Assembly: GCF_900102055.1 (NCBI RefSeq) | Contig: NZ_FNBA01000002.1 | Span: forward strand, 310,001 to 374,000 | Direction of reading: 5' to 3' | From: Ulvibacter litoralis | GTDB lineage: Bacteria; Bacteroidota; Bacteroidia; Flavobacteriales; Flavobacteriaceae | Length of the DNA stretch: 64,000 nt | Shown: one piece after another, positions 23,158 to 32,427 of the stretch | Layout: the number at the start of each line of letters is the position of its first letter | Numbering within the stretch: position 1 is the stretch's first letter | Notes under the pieces: generated by a model | Database searches by the model: none | Seen by the model: only the letters and a program-made list of their open reading frames with translations | Told to the model about the DNA's origin: nothing | Program-made: the position numbers and the translations under genes

Positions 23158-23952
23158 TTAATTCTTAACAGTAAATCTTCCCGTTTTTGGGTCAAATTGG
23201 ATGGTGTCTTCCGGAAAAAGAACTTCAAATCGCTTTGCTTCAATCAAGTTTTTAGGAGTGTCAAAATAGGCTATTTCTGGTGTCATAACCAGTATTTTAT
23301 CGGCTAATTGTATCGCCAAATCTATTTCGTGTGTAGAAAAAAGAATGGTTTTCTTCGTTTCTTTGGTGAGTTTTTTTAGCAGTTTTAAAACAGAAGCGCG
23401 GTGGTATAAATCCAAATGTGTAGTAGGCTCATCGAGTAAAATTAGCGGCGTATCTTGCGCCAAAGCACGTGCAATATATACACGTTGTAATTGACCGTCG
23501 CTCAGTTCAAAACATTTGCGTTGGGCTAAGGTTTCGGTATTTGTAACCAGAAGTGCATTTTGAATAATCGATATATCTTCTTCGGAAAGAGAACCCATCC
23601 AATTGGTGTGGGGTTGTCTTCCTAAAGTGACCAATTCTAACACTGTCAAGTTTTGAGAAGCGGGAGCTTCCGTCAGTACAATACTAACTTCAGTGGCTAG
23701 CTGAAGCATGGTATATTCATTGATGTTTTTCCCTTTCAACGAAACGGTCCCTTTCAATTCGGGTTGCATTTTAGCGAGGGTTCGTAGCAAGGTAGATTTT
23801 CCAATTCCATTGCTTCCTACTAAGGCAACGAGTTCTCCTTCAGCAATAGAAAAAGAAATCGCTTCAGCAATGGCAATAGCCTTCTTTTTGGACGAATATC
23901 CTACGCTTACTTCTGAAGCTTCTAACACCGTTGTTTTCTTTTCCGAAGCCAT
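23158..23952 (-). CDS. btuD: ABC transporter ATP-binding protein, cobalamin/iron-siderophore type
   Basis: A 264-residue FecE/BtuD-like ATPase. Walker A is VGSNGIGKSTLLRTL near residue 47, the signature is LSDGQLQRVYIARALAQ near 150, and Walker B is PLILLDEPTTHLDL followed by the switch histidine in STHEIDLA. It powers the FecCD permease encoded immediately upstream. Its ATG overlaps the permease stop by one base, so the two are translationally coupled. Identification as cobalamin rather than siderophore transport is inferred from the divergent riboswitch-controlled receptor operon. Confidence 0.88.
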   Translation of the reverse strand: MASEKKTTVLEASEVSVGYSSKKKAIAIAEAISFSIAEGELVALVGSNGIGKSTLLRTLAKMQPELKGTVSLKGKNINEYTMLQLATEVSIVLTEAPASQNLTVLELVTLGRQPHTNWMGSLSEEDISIIQNALLVTNTETLAQRKCFELSDGQLQRVYIARALAQDTPLILLDEPTTHLDLYHRASVLKLLKKLTKETKKTILFSTHEIDLAIQLADKILVMTPEIAYFDTPKNLIEAKRFEVLFPEDTIQFDPKTGRFTVKN

Positions 23953-24983
23953 TAAAATAACAATTTACGTTTCCGAACCAATAACCAAATAACGATGGGA
24001 GCACCAACTAATGAAGTGATCGCGTTAATAGGGAGGGTGTATTCACTAAACGGAAGTTGTGCAATGGTGTCGCAAATAAGCAACAACAAACTTCCCGAAA
24101 GTAATACTGCCGGAATTAATACAAAATGATTTGATGTTTTAAAAAACTGCCGTGTTACGTGTGGCACTGCGAGTCCGACAAACGCAATCGGACCTGCAAA
24201 AGCGGTGATGCTCCCTGCGAGAATGCTCGTGGCAATGATGAGTAAAAAAGTAGTTTTCTTAATGTGTAAGCCCATGCTTTTGGCATAGTTTTCTCCTAAA
24301 AGTAAGGCATTTAACGATTTACTGCTCACATAACTAAACCCAAATCCGATGAAACAACAAACGCTTAAAATAAAAACACCTTGCCAAGATTGATTTCCTA
24401 AGCTTCCGAAGGACCAGAAAATGTATTGCTGTAATTGTTCTGCATTACTGAAGTAGGAGAGTACCGCAACCACAGCAGCAGTAACACTTCCAAACATGAG
24501 TCCGATGATTAAAATCGCCATCGTATCTTTAATTTTAAAGGTAACGGCTAAAACAGCAAGCAGTACTAAAAAACTACCCAATGCCGCCGCAATGACCAAG
24601 CTCCATTCGTTGGTTAAAAAGCCGCCCATTACACCTCCGAAAAAACCAGCCCCTAAAATTAAAAAGGCAACTCCTAAGCTAGCTCCGCTACTTAATCCTA
24701 ATACAAAAGGACCTGCCAACGGATTTCTAAATAAGGTTTGCATCAATAAACCTGAAACTGCCAAGCCGCCACCAGCCAACATCGCTGTAATGGCTTTGGG
24801 AAGACGATACTCTATTAATATGTACTGCCAAGACGCTTTCGTAGTTCCGTTGCCTGTAAGTCCGGAAATGACTTCAGAAAAAGGAATGGATACCGATCCT
24901 AGACTTACGTTGATTAAAAAAGCACCGGCTAAAAGAAGCAGCAAGAGGATGAAAAAACCACGATATGTTGGTTGGGTGTGCAT
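23952..24983 (-). CDS. btuC: FecCD-type ABC permease, probable BtuC
   Basis: A 343-residue inner-membrane permease with about ten hydrophobic segments. The family motifs are clear: LPKAITAMLAGGGLAVSGLL near residue 60, QTLFRNPLAGPFVLGLSSGA near 85, and the coupling region IAFVGLAVPHVTRQ near 275. It forms a dimer and passes cobalamin (or siderophore) to the cytoplasm. It overlaps the genes on both sides by one base, giving a tight btuF-btuC-btuD block. Confidence 0.88.
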   Translation of the reverse strand: MHTQPTYRGFFILLLLLLAGAFLINVSLGSVSIPFSEVISGLTGNGTTKASWQYILIEYRLPKAITAMLAGGGLAVSGLLMQTLFRNPLAGPFVLGLSSGASLGVAFLILGAGFFGGVMGGFLTNEWSLVIAAALGSFLVLLAVLAVTFKIKDTMAILIIGLMFGSVTAAVVAVLSYFSNAEQLQQYIFWSFGSLGNQSWQGVFILSVCCFIGFGFSYVSSKSLNALLLGENYAKSMGLHIKKTTFLLIIATSILAGSITAFAGPIAFVGLAVPHVTRQFFKTSNHFVLIPAVLLSGSLLLLICDTIAQLPFSEYTLPINAITSLVGAPIVIWLLVRKRKLLF

Positions 24984-26119
24984 TACTCTAAGTGTGTAAA
25001 AAAGTACAATTCATCGTCGGGAAGCAGTTCTGGGTGCAATATTTTCACAATATCCTTTAGCACTAAATCGGGACGGTTAGGCGCAAGCTCGTAGTAAATG
25101 AGTCCGCCAGTCGCACCTTTCTTATTCGTAGAACCGTATAATTTATCATTTTTAAATGCATCAAATTTTGAATAGACACTATGTGTTTCTTCCAATTGTT
25201 GCTTAGTTGTAAACTGACTGGTGCCAATCCAATACTGTGCGTGTTGCCCTTTTTCCAAGACAGATTCAAGATTGAGCGATAAGCTTCCTGTTCCTTCCGA
25301 ATCTTTCCAAAGGTAGTCTCCGTTTGCATCGGCTATAAATTGAGCCGCCCAACTGTCTCCTTGTGGCAAATACCAAACATCTTTATACATGGCTCCGCTT
25401 AATACGGTTGGTTTTACTTGCGTCTGACTCGCAAGCTCTTTAGTTTTATAGTAATCGGTTTCAATAGCGTTGAAAATACTGTCGGCTTCTTTTTCCTTTC
25501 CGAAGAGCACTCCGAAAAATTTAATCCATTCTGCTTTTCCTAAGGGAGAGGTTTCGGTCCAATCGCCATTATACATCACAGGAATTCCTGTTTTTTGAAG
25601 GGTGCTAAACGTACTGTTGTTTCCGTCGATGGCAAAGCCAACCACAAGATCTGGAGATAAATCGATAAGGGTTTCAGTATTTAGGTCTTCATTTTTACCA
25701 ATTTCCGTTACCAAGCCTGCATCAATGCGTTTTCGAGTCGCTTCCGAAGAGATGTAATTTAGATTGGGGAACCCTACTAAAGCTTCCGAAGTACCAAGCA
25801 TTTCTAGTGATGGAATGTGCGTTGTAGAGGTTACTACAATCTTTTTTACGGGAATTTGAACCACCGCATCGAAGGTTTCCGAAGTGGGTAATTTGGTGTT
25901 TTCTGAAATTAAAGCATACGTAAATTCCTTTTCAGCACCTGGCCACGGATTGGTGAGTGTGATGGTCTTATACGTGTCAAAGGTGTTGATTTTAAATCCT
26001 TTGGCGTGTGTTATTTCAATAGAAGTTTTGGTTTCAGAAACAACAGGATCTGATTTTTGAACCTCTTTACAGGAGAGAAATAAAAAGAGAAAACTAAGGA
26101 GGTAATACATTTTTTGCAT
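24983..26119 (-). CDS. btuF: Periplasmic binding lipoprotein, probable BtuF
   Basis: A substrate-binding lipoprotein of family PF01497 with a short signal (MYYLLSFLFLFLS then C). Family segments are KKIVVTSTTHIPSLEMLG, EALVGFPNLNYISSEATR, LIDLSPDLVVGFAIDG and GTGSLSLNLESVLEKGQHAQ. Three starts are possible: TTG 26125, ATG 26119 and ATG 26110. A -7 box (TATTTTTG, minus strand 26123-26130) overlaps the first, so the true start is 26119 or 26110; I give 26119. It should capture cobalamin in the periplasm for the BtuC/BtuD-type transporter. It is not preceded by its own riboswitch. Confidence 0.85.
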   Translation of the reverse strand: MQKMYYLLSFLFLFLSCKEVQKSDPVVSETKTSIEITHAKGFKINTFDTYKTITLTNPWPGAEKEFTYALISENTKLPTSETFDAVVQIPVKKIVVTSTTHIPSLEMLGTSEALVGFPNLNYISSEATRKRIDAGLVTEIGKNEDLNTETLIDLSPDLVVGFAIDGNNSTFSTLQKTGIPVMYNGDWTETSPLGKAEWIKFFGVLFGKEKEADSIFNAIETDYYKTKELASQTQVKPTVLSGAMYKDVWYLPQGDSWAAQFIADANGDYLWKDSEGTGSLSLNLESVLEKGQHAQYWIGTSQFTTKQQLEETHSVYSKFDAFKNDKLYGSTNKKGATGGLIYYELAPNRPDLVLKDIVKILHPELLPDDELYFFTHLE

Positions 26120-26122
26120 CCT

Positions 26123-26158
26123 CAAAAATAATAGTTTTTGTTTGGCTTCGCTACCAAA
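26123..26158 (-). promoter_or_regulatory. Probable promoter of the btuFCD operon
   Basis: On the minus strand TTTG (26155-26158) and TATTTTTG (26123-26130) are spaced by 24 bp. The predicted transcript starts within a few bases of the start codon, so the leader is very short or absent. It is interleaved with the divergent promoter at 26141-26175. Confidence 0.5.
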
Positions 26159-26175
26159 TAAATAGCTTATTTTTG
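26141..26175 (+). promoter_or_regulatory. Promoter of the riboswitch-controlled btuB operon
   Basis: TTTG at 26141-26144, 23 bp, TATTTTTG at 26168-26175. Transcription should start near 26182, directly before the riboswitch. Confidence 0.65.
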
Positions 26176-26179
26176 CACA

Positions 26180-26355
26180 GAATTTTGGTGGAAAATTTTA
26201 AATGATTTTCCTTAAAAGGGAATTCGGTTGTATGCCGAAGCTGTTCCCGCAACTGTAAGTCGTTCGTAATAAGCGAATCGTACACACTTCAACCACTGTT
26301 AGCAATAACGGGAAGGTAGTACTAATGACAAGCCAGGAGACCTGCCATAATTTGA
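26180..26355 (+). ncRNA. Cobalamin riboswitch
   Basis: A cobalamin aptamer in the leader of the receptor gene. Seen directly: the B12 box AGCCAGGAGACCTGCC at 26331-26346, CCACTG at 26293-26298, GGGAAGG near 26310, and the core AAAAGGGAA ... TCCCGCAACTGTAAGT near 26214-26260 with a hairpin between (TTCGG...CCGAA). Between the aptamer and the ATG at 26387 is a small hairpin AACTTT/AAAGTT (26364-26382) without a T-run, so control is probably at translation initiation rather than by a terminator (inference). Bound adenosylcobalamin should turn the receptor operon off. Confidence 0.95.
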
Positions 26356-26386
26356 AAAGAATAAACTTTCGGGATAAAAGTTGCTT

Positions 26387-28216
26387 ATGAATAGACAGTA
26401 TTGCCTTATATCATTGTTTTTGCTGTGTTGTGGTTTCTTCGGAAATGCGCAAACAGATACCATACAGCGTTTAGATACGGTGGTTTTAAACGATTCTAAA
26501 CTTGTCCATTTTTCGGAAGGGTTTAAGTTGCAAACACTTTCCGATTCTATACTAGACAACCATACCTCATTAACCGACGTGTTGCGATTTAGCACGCCTA
26601 TTTATTTTAAGGAGAATGGCTACGGAATGGTTTCATCGCCTTCTTTCCGCGGTACAAATGCGTCACAAACGGCTGTGATTTGGAATGGAATTCCAATAAA
26701 TTCGGCACTTAACGGACAAACAGATTTTAATACCATAGCGCCACAGGCCTCCGATGCGATTACCGTGCGTAGTGGTGGTGGAAGTGTTCCCTACGGAAGC
26801 GGTGCCATTGGCGGAAGTATTCATTTAAACAATGAAATGGTGTTTAAAGAGTTTTCGGAAACCGATTTGAAGCTTTTATACGGAAGTTTTGGTACGGTGG
26901 AAGGAAATTTTAAAACGAAAATGGCAAGCAAAACAATGTTTGCCGATGTGCATGTCAATTTTATTTCTTCGGAAAATGATTATGAGTATTTGGAAACCGA
27001 TCAGAAAAATGAAAACGGGGAATTCAATCGTTTTAACGCAGGAACCGATATAGGATTCAAGCGAAAAAACCACCTTTTTACTTGGAACACCAATTATTTT
27101 CTAGGGAAGCGAAATTTTTCAAATACCATCACTGCGATTTCGAGAAGTCGGTATGAAGATGTTACCACACGAAATCTTTTTTCATGGAAGGTTTTTGGGA
27201 AAAAGTACGAATCTACCCTTAAAGTCGCACATTTGTATGAACAATATTGGTATTTCGCCAATAGAGAAACCAATAATTACGACGGTGGAAGAGCACATAC
27301 CTTACTGAGTGATTATGCTTTCGATTACAAGCTTCAGAAAGATATAAAACTGAGTTTTAATGCAAACTACACGCGAATTGAAGGAAAAGGAACCAATATT
27401 GGTACCAATACACGAAATACGCTTACCTTCTTTTTAATGCTGCACCATCAAGTAACCGATGCTTTTAGTTATGGTGCCAGCGTTCGACAGTCGTTTTTAA
27501 ACGATTTTGACAATCCTTTTTTATTCTCGGCAGATGCTTCATATAAAGTAGCAGATTGGTACACGGTAAAAGCAAATGGGTCTAAAAATTATCGAGTTCC
27601 GACCTTTAATGATTTGTATTGGAATGCGGGAGGAAACGATGCGTTGCAACCAGAATCGTCGTTACAAGGAGAGTTGAGCAATGTGTTTCACTTCGGAAAG
27701 CTTCAGTTGGAAGCGACAGCGTATTATATACATTCAAATGAGTTGATTCAGTGGCGACCAAATGCGAGCGGTGTTTGGATGCCCGAAAATGTTTCCGAAG
27801 TAGAAAACTATGGCGGAGAATTTTCAGCAACATATAAAACCAGTTTTCAGAAGCATGACTTTGAAATTCAAGCCAATTACGCCTATACCAAGGCGTTTAA
27901 TGTAGAAAAGCAGAAACAGCAATTGTATGTGCCGTTTCACAAAGCGACAGGCTTGTTTACCTATACCTATAACCGTTTTCAATTTGAATATCAAAGCTAT
28001 TACAACGGAAAAGCATTTACCACTACCGATAATAAAGGGAGTGTAAAAGCACATTCGGTTTCCAATATTCGCACCTCGTACACACTAGGACCGAAGACTA
28101 ATTTGATTATGCTAGGTGTCAATGCAAATAATATTTTTAATACTTATTACGAAAATGTGGCGTACAGGCCCATGCCAAACAGAAACATTCAAACATTCAT
28201 AAACATTAAATTTTAA
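26387..28216 (+). CDS. btuB: TonB-dependent receptor, cobalamin uptake (BtuB-like)
   Basis: A 609-residue outer membrane receptor. It has a signal peptide (CLISLFLLCCGFFGNAQ), a plug domain (TSLTDVLRFSTPIYFKENGY, GGGSVPYGSGAIGGSIHLNN) and a 22-strand barrel ending in an aromatic residue (NIQTFINIKF). There is no N-terminal carboxypeptidase-like domain. I use ATG 26387; the longer frame from TTG 26381 adds only two residues. The cobalamin riboswitch just upstream makes vitamin B12 the likely ligand. The gene for a surface propeller lipoprotein follows after 6 bp. Confidence 0.9.
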   Translation: MNRQYCLISLFLLCCGFFGNAQTDTIQRLDTVVLNDSKLVHFSEGFKLQTLSDSILDNHTSLTDVLRFSTPIYFKENGYGMVSSPSFRGTNASQTAVIWNGIPINSALNGQTDFNTIAPQASDAITVRSGGGSVPYGSGAIGGSIHLNNEMVFKEFSETDLKLLYGSFGTVEGNFKTKMASKTMFADVHVNFISSENDYEYLETDQKNENGEFNRFNAGTDIGFKRKNHLFTWNTNYFLGKRNFSNTITAISRSRYEDVTTRNLFSWKVFGKKYESTLKVAHLYEQYWYFANRETNNYDGGRAHTLLSDYAFDYKLQKDIKLSFNANYTRIEGKGTNIGTNTRNTLTFFLMLHHQVTDAFSYGASVRQSFLNDFDNPFLFSADASYKVADWYTVKANGSKNYRVPTFNDLYWNAGGNDALQPESSLQGELSNVFHFGKLQLEATAYYIHSNELIQWRPNASGVWMPENVSEVENYGGEFSATYKTSFQKHDFEIQANYAYTKAFNVEKQKQQLYVPFHKATGLFTYTYNRFQFEYQSYYNGKAFTTTDNKGSVKAHSVSNIRTSYTLGPKTNLIMLGVNANNIFNTYYENVAYRPMPNRNIQTFINIKF

Positions 28217-28222
28217 ACACCA

Positions 28223-29287
28223 ATGAAAATTTTTAAACAACTAACGTACCTATTAGTAGCTACATTTTTATTTGTCTCTTGTAGTAGTGACGACGATGCT
28301 ATCGATTCACCACCATTGCCATTAGGAGATTATGAAGCAGGTTTTTTTGTTGCAAATGAAGGACCTTTCGGAACAGGAACAGGAACCATTACTTTTGTAG
28401 CAAATGATTTTTCGAGCGTATCACAATCAATTTATAATACTGTAAATAGTTCAGATATTGGGAACGTTGTAAACTCAATGGGCTTTTATGCTGAATCTGC
28501 GTACATCGTAGCGAATAACTCACACCTTGTTCAAGTGGTAAATCGGTATACGTTTGAATCGGAAGCTACAATCACTGACGGGTTAGATAATCCGAGAAAT
28601 TTTGTAGCAGTAGGGGATAAAGGATATATTACAAACTGGGGAGACGCTTTTGTAGAAACTGACGATTACATTGCTGTTGTCGATCTTCTTACAAACACAG
28701 TGACGGAAACAATCGCATTGCCATTAGGTCCTGAGAAAGTTATTGCAGTAGGAACAAACCTATATGTAGCACACCAAGGAGCTTACGGACAAAACAACTT
28801 GATTTCTGTAATTGATACCACTACAGATACAGTTTCAACTACAATTACGGTAGGAGATGTACCAAACTCTATGGTGCTTATAGGGTCAGACCTTTGGGTA
28901 TTGTGTGGTGGAGCGCCATCGTATGCAACTGTTGAAACAGCTGGGAGCTTGGTAAAAGTTTCTACAGCTACAAATACAGTGTCGGCAACAATGACATTTG
29001 AAGTAACTGAGCATCCAAGTTTGTTGACTTCGGAAGGGTCTGATTTGTATTACACACTAAACGGTGAAGTTTACACGATGGATGTTGCAGCAGCTACTTT
29101 GCCTACAACAAGTATTATTTCAGGATTTTTCTACGGAATGACCGCGCATAACGGAAAATTATACGCTACCGATGCTGGCGATTACGCAAGTGATGGTACG
29201 TTAAAAGTGTATGATCTTGCAACGCAAGTAGAAGAACAGTCTATTACGGTTGGTATTATTCCAGGAGGAATCTACTTTAACAACTAA
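28223..29287 (+). CDS. Surface beta-propeller lipoprotein, BtuG-like (DUF5074/YncE)
   Basis: A 354-residue lipoprotein with signal and lipobox (LLVATFLFVSC), then an acidic export signal directly after the cysteine (SSDDDAID), which in Bacteroidota directs lipoproteins to the cell surface. The body has repeated beta-propeller blades (NTVNSSDIGNVVNSMG, PEKVIAVGTNLYVAHQGAYG, DVPNSMVLIGSDLWVLCGG). In Bacteroides, BtuG is a surface propeller that binds B12 with very high affinity and passes it to BtuB; its position after a BtuB-type gene under a B12 riboswitch supports the same job here (inference). Confidence 0.85.
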   Translation: MKIFKQLTYLLVATFLFVSCSSDDDAIDSPPLPLGDYEAGFFVANEGPFGTGTGTITFVANDFSSVSQSIYNTVNSSDIGNVVNSMGFYAESAYIVANNSHLVQVVNRYTFESEATITDGLDNPRNFVAVGDKGYITNWGDAFVETDDYIAVVDLLTNTVTETIALPLGPEKVIAVGTNLYVAHQGAYGQNNLISVIDTTTDTVSTTITVGDVPNSMVLIGSDLWVLCGGAPSYATVETAGSLVKVSTATNTVSATMTFEVTEHPSLLTSEGSDLYYTLNGEVYTMDVAAATLPTTSIISGFFYGMTAHNGKLYATDAGDYASDGTLKVYDLATQVEEQSITVGIIPGGIYFNN

Positions 29288-29302
29288 GAAAATATTTAAA
29301 AG

Positions 29303-30700
29303 CTAGTGCTCTGCCACCATTAATTGATAGGTTGGAGTGCTAGCTTTACTTTCAGAAATCTCTTCAAGCGTTGTGAAATTACGACGCACCGGTCTCGGAC
29401 TTGGTAAAATTTCATTTAAAGCAGCCGCTAAAAGAGGCTCATTAGGATCTCCTAAAACCCCTAAATTGCTATAATCTTCGCTTAGCTCAATATCAGGTAA
29501 CAAACCATCTATGTAGTCTGTATTTCCATTCGCATTGGCAGTTTTGAAAACCAACGGTAACATTGCATAAGAATGTGCTGGGTTTGCTTGGCTTCTACTA
29601 AATTCAGGTGCTGGAGCATCGTACAATAAAAAAGAAGCTTGAAACTTTCCTGTAGTAGCTGTTCCTACTTGAGTAACGGTAATATAAGGATCCAATCCAT
29701 TTATGATTAATTCACTTGCGGAAGCAGTTCTTCCTGTTCCGATAATAAATACTCTATTTAAGTTAAGACTGTTAATCGCTTCACCCGTAGTAAAACTGTC
29801 AACAAAAAGTCCGTTTTCGGCATAATCAGCTTGGCGGTCTTCGTTCCATTGCTCGGTATAAAACACTTGGTTTGTAAACTGCCCTGTAATCATTCCGGCA
29901 AGGTAGGTTGCGCTTCGAACAGAACCCCCTCCGTTGTAGCGTAAATCTAAAACAAGATCGGTAACACCATCGGCTTGAAATTGTGCAAATGCAGCATTTA
30001 ATTGTGAATCGAAATTGGCAGTAAACGCATTGTATAATAAATATCCTACTTTTTGTCCTTCAACAGTAAGTGTTCTAGAAACTTGAATCGGATTTTCAGT
30101 GTATTCTGTTTTAGTAAGCGTAGTACTTTGTCCGTTAGGAATGATATCGGTACCATTAAAATCGGCAAATCCAATGGTGTAAGTTTCAGGTGCTAGTAAA
30201 TCGTTGTAATTGGTTTGGGTAATCTGTTGTCCATCGATAGTATTAAATATAAGTCCGCGAGTTAATCCTTCCGAAGCAGCGCTAGTATTTGGAAGTACAA
30301 AACGTACATATCCAAATACATTTCCACTATTATCGGGATAAAATACCAATCCAAACTCCATTCCGTTGGTGAGAGTTACACCAGCCAATGAATTTTCAAG
30401 AGCAATGTAATCGTCGACCAAAAGACTAAAACGATCTTGATCTGATTTTAAATAATCGAAAAGGGATTCTGGAGTATCGAAACTAGTGATAAATGCGTTT
30501 TTTTCGTCTTCAGAAACAAACGCGTCATTTGCTAATTCTGAAGTATCTTCCTTATAGAGATAGAAAAAATTAAGTCCGCGGTAAATAAAATCTTGAATTT
30601 CGGCTGCGGAAGCTACTTGTAATTCGTCATCATTATCTTTAAAACAAGAGGTCATGACAACTGAAACGGCAAAGAGAAGTAGGAATAATTTCTTTTTCAT
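29303..30700 (-). CDS. S41 family peptidase lipoprotein
   Basis: A 465-residue lipoprotein (signal LLLFAVSVVMTSC followed by FKDNDDE). It has a PDZ-like region (VLPNTSAASEGLTRGLIFNT) and a C-terminal processing peptidase domain. The catalytic serine lies in FIIGTGRTASASELIINGLD near residue 330 and the lysine in TATTGKFQASF about 26 residues later, the serine-lysine dyad of the CtpA/tail-specific family. It acts outside the cytoplasm. It is divergent from the ECF sigma factor gene, 234 bp away, and convergent with the BtuG-like gene. Confidence 0.88.
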   Translation of the reverse strand: MKKKLFLLLFAVSVVMTSCFKDNDDELQVASAAEIQDFIYRGLNFFYLYKEDTSELANDAFVSEDEKNAFITSFDTPESLFDYLKSDQDRFSLLVDDYIALENSLAGVTLTNGMEFGLVFYPDNSGNVFGYVRFVLPNTSAASEGLTRGLIFNTIDGQQITQTNYNDLLAPETYTIGFADFNGTDIIPNGQSTTLTKTEYTENPIQVSRTLTVEGQKVGYLLYNAFTANFDSQLNAAFAQFQADGVTDLVLDLRYNGGGSVRSATYLAGMITGQFTNQVFYTEQWNEDRQADYAENGLFVDSFTTGEAINSLNLNRVFIIGTGRTASASELIINGLDPYITVTQVGTATTGKFQASFLLYDAPAPEFSRSQANPAHSYAMLPLVFKTANANGNTDYIDGLLPDIELSEDYSNLGVLGDPNEPLLAAALNEILPSPRPVRRNFTTLEEISESKASTPTYQLMVAEH

Positions 30701-30934
30701 TGGAAGCTTTTTAAATCATTTGTTTACTAAACTCCTAAAGTAAGCACATTATTGTTATTGTGAAAACTTGATGCGAAGAATAATTTAATGAGCCTGAATA
30801 TAAGGGGTTTCTTCCGTTTTAGGTACATTCGTTTGAGTAGTGTAAAATAAATTGTAACAAAATTGAGGGATACTCGTCATAATGAAAGAAGGGCACAACT
30901 AAGGATTACTTCGGAAAGCTAACACGAACCAAAA

Positions 30935-31441
30935 ATGAAACAAACTGAATTTATAGCAACAGTACTTCCATTTAAAGATATGCTGTACAGACTTGCCAAA
31001 AGAATCCTTGTTTCTAGTGATGAAGCTGAAGATGCTGTCCAAGAAGTGTATTTGAAATTATGGAAGGGCAAAGACAAAATAAAGAAGTATAAAAGTCCGC
31101 AGGCATTTGCTGTTACAATGACGAAAAACTATTGCTTAGATCGCTTAAAATCGAAACAGGCATCAAACTTGAAGATTGTACATAGTAATTACCAAGCCAA
31201 TGAAAGTTTAGAACGACAGCTTGAGGCAAACGACGGAGTGAGTATTGTATTTAAATTGATGGAATCCCTTCCGGCACAACAAAAAATCATCATGCAATTA
31301 CGCGATATCGAAGAATTTGAATTTTCAGAAATCGCAAAAATGGTCGATAGTAACGAAACAGCAGTACGTGTTTCATTGTCTAGAGCCCGAAAAACAATTA
31401 GAGAACAATTACGTAAACAATACAAATATGGAATTAGCTAA
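30935..31441 (+). CDS. RNA polymerase ECF sigma factor
   Basis: A 168-residue sigma-70 family factor of the ECF group. Region 2 is visible in FKDMLYRLAKRILVSSDEAE and AVQEVYLKLWKGKDK, region 4 in LPAQQKIIMQLRDIEEFEFS and EIAKMVDSNETAVRVSLSRA. It binds core RNA polymerase to read a small regulon, usually released by an anti-sigma factor. The next gene overlaps its end by 14 bp and encodes a membrane protein that fits an anti-sigma partner. Confidence 0.93.
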   Translation: MKQTEFIATVLPFKDMLYRLAKRILVSSDEAEDAVQEVYLKLWKGKDKIKKYKSPQAFAVTMTKNYCLDRLKSKQASNLKIVHSNYQANESLERQLEANDGVSIVFKLMESLPAQQKIIMQLRDIEEFEFSEIAKMVDSNETAVRVSLSRARKTIREQLRKQYKYGIS

Positions 31442-31865
31442 CATAGAAAAACTGTTAGAAGCTTATTTTGAAGGAAACACCACGCTGGCCGAAGAAGCTA
31501 CGCTACGGTCTTATTTTACAGAAGCTTCAGTAGCACCCCATTTAAAAGAGTATGTTCCTTTATTTTCAAGCTTACAATTGGCAAAAGAAGAAGTTTTAAA
31601 TAAAGAACTGGTTCTTTCAGAAGAAACAACGAAAACCTCTAGAAATTGGTGGTATGGTATTGCAGCTTCAGCAGCAGTTGTGGCGATTATAGCTGGATTT
31701 GTATTTACGCAACCTAATTTATCACAAGAAGAACAAGAAGCATTAACCGCATTCAACGAAAGTAAAAAAGCGATGCTTCTTTTATCACAAAACTTTAATA
31801 ACGGAACCGAACAATTGGCGTTAGTTGGTCAATTTTCAGAAACAACAAATAAAATTTTAAAATAA
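31428..31865 (+). CDS. Probable anti-sigma factor, single-pass membrane protein
   Basis: A 145-residue protein with an N-terminal polar part of about 83 residues (IEKLLEAYFEGNTTLAEEAT, a pattern seen in FecR-type anti-sigma N-termini), one membrane helix (WYGIAASAAVVAIIAGFVF) and a short outer part of about 45 residues. A start at ATG 31428 is chosen over a longer frame from 31317, which runs deep into the sigma gene. The 14-bp overlap with the sigma gene indicates translational coupling and supports an anti-sigma role; no enzymatic domain is seen. Confidence 0.75.
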   Translation: MELANIEKLLEAYFEGNTTLAEEATLRSYFTEASVAPHLKEYVPLFSSLQLAKEEVLNKELVLSEETTKTSRNWWYGIAASAAVVAIIAGFVFTQPNLSQEEQEALTAFNESKKAMLLLSQNFNNGTEQLALVGQFSETTNKILK

Positions 31866-31882
31866 ACCTAATATAAATAGAT

Positions 31883-32425
31883 ATGAAAAAAATAGCAATT
31901 TTAATAGCACTAGTTTTAGCACCAATGATTGCCTCTGCGCAAAACGCATTCGACTCTTTCGAAGATGAAAAAGACGTGTCGTCAGTAGTGGTAACTAAAA
32001 ACATGTTCAAATTACTGAGCAAAATGGATTTAGATTCTAGCGATCCAGAAGCGAAAGAGTATTTGGCAATGGTCGATAACTTAGAGAATATAAAAGTATT
32101 TACGACCGAAAACCCTTCAGTAGCTTTAAAAATGGATGCTTCCGTAGCGAAATATGTTGCAAGTTCAAAAGGACTAGGAGAATTAATGCGTGCCAAAGAT
32201 GACAAGAAAACAATTAAGTTTTATTCCAAAGAAGGGAAAAGTGAAAACTTTGTAAGTGAGTTGTTGATGCACTTAAAAGGAAATGTAGACGGTAAAGACA
32301 TGACAGTAATCATGAGCATTACAGGTAATATTGATCTGAAGCAAATTTCGAAGCTTACTTCTGAATTGAAAGTTCCAGGAAGCGACGAATTGAAAAACAT
32401 AGATACTAACAAGAAAAAACAATAA
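31883..32425 (+). CDS. DUF4252 protein, secreted
   Basis: A 180-residue protein with a signal peptide (IAILIALVLAPMIASAQ) and a DUF4252 domain (SVVVTKNMFKLLSKMDLDSS, ENIKVFTTENPSVALKMDAS, MTVIMSITGNIDLKQISKLT). The family is found in Bacteroidota next to ECF sigma factors; the function is unknown. It starts 17 bp after the anti-sigma gene and ends 2 bp before a second, related gene. Confidence 0.85.
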   Translation: MKKIAILIALVLAPMIASAQNAFDSFEDEKDVSSVVVTKNMFKLLSKMDLDSSDPEAKEYLAMVDNLENIKVFTTENPSVALKMDASVAKYVASSKGLGELMRAKDDKKTIKFYSKEGKSENFVSELLMHLKGNVDGKDMTVIMSITGNIDLKQISKLTSELKVPGSDELKNIDTNKKKQ

Positions 32426-32427
32426 CA

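Noticed and set aside
24496-24999. A 167-codon plus-strand frame over the btuC-like gene
   Set aside because: Antisense shadow of a permease gene; the peptide is Lys/Pro/Ala-rich without any motif.
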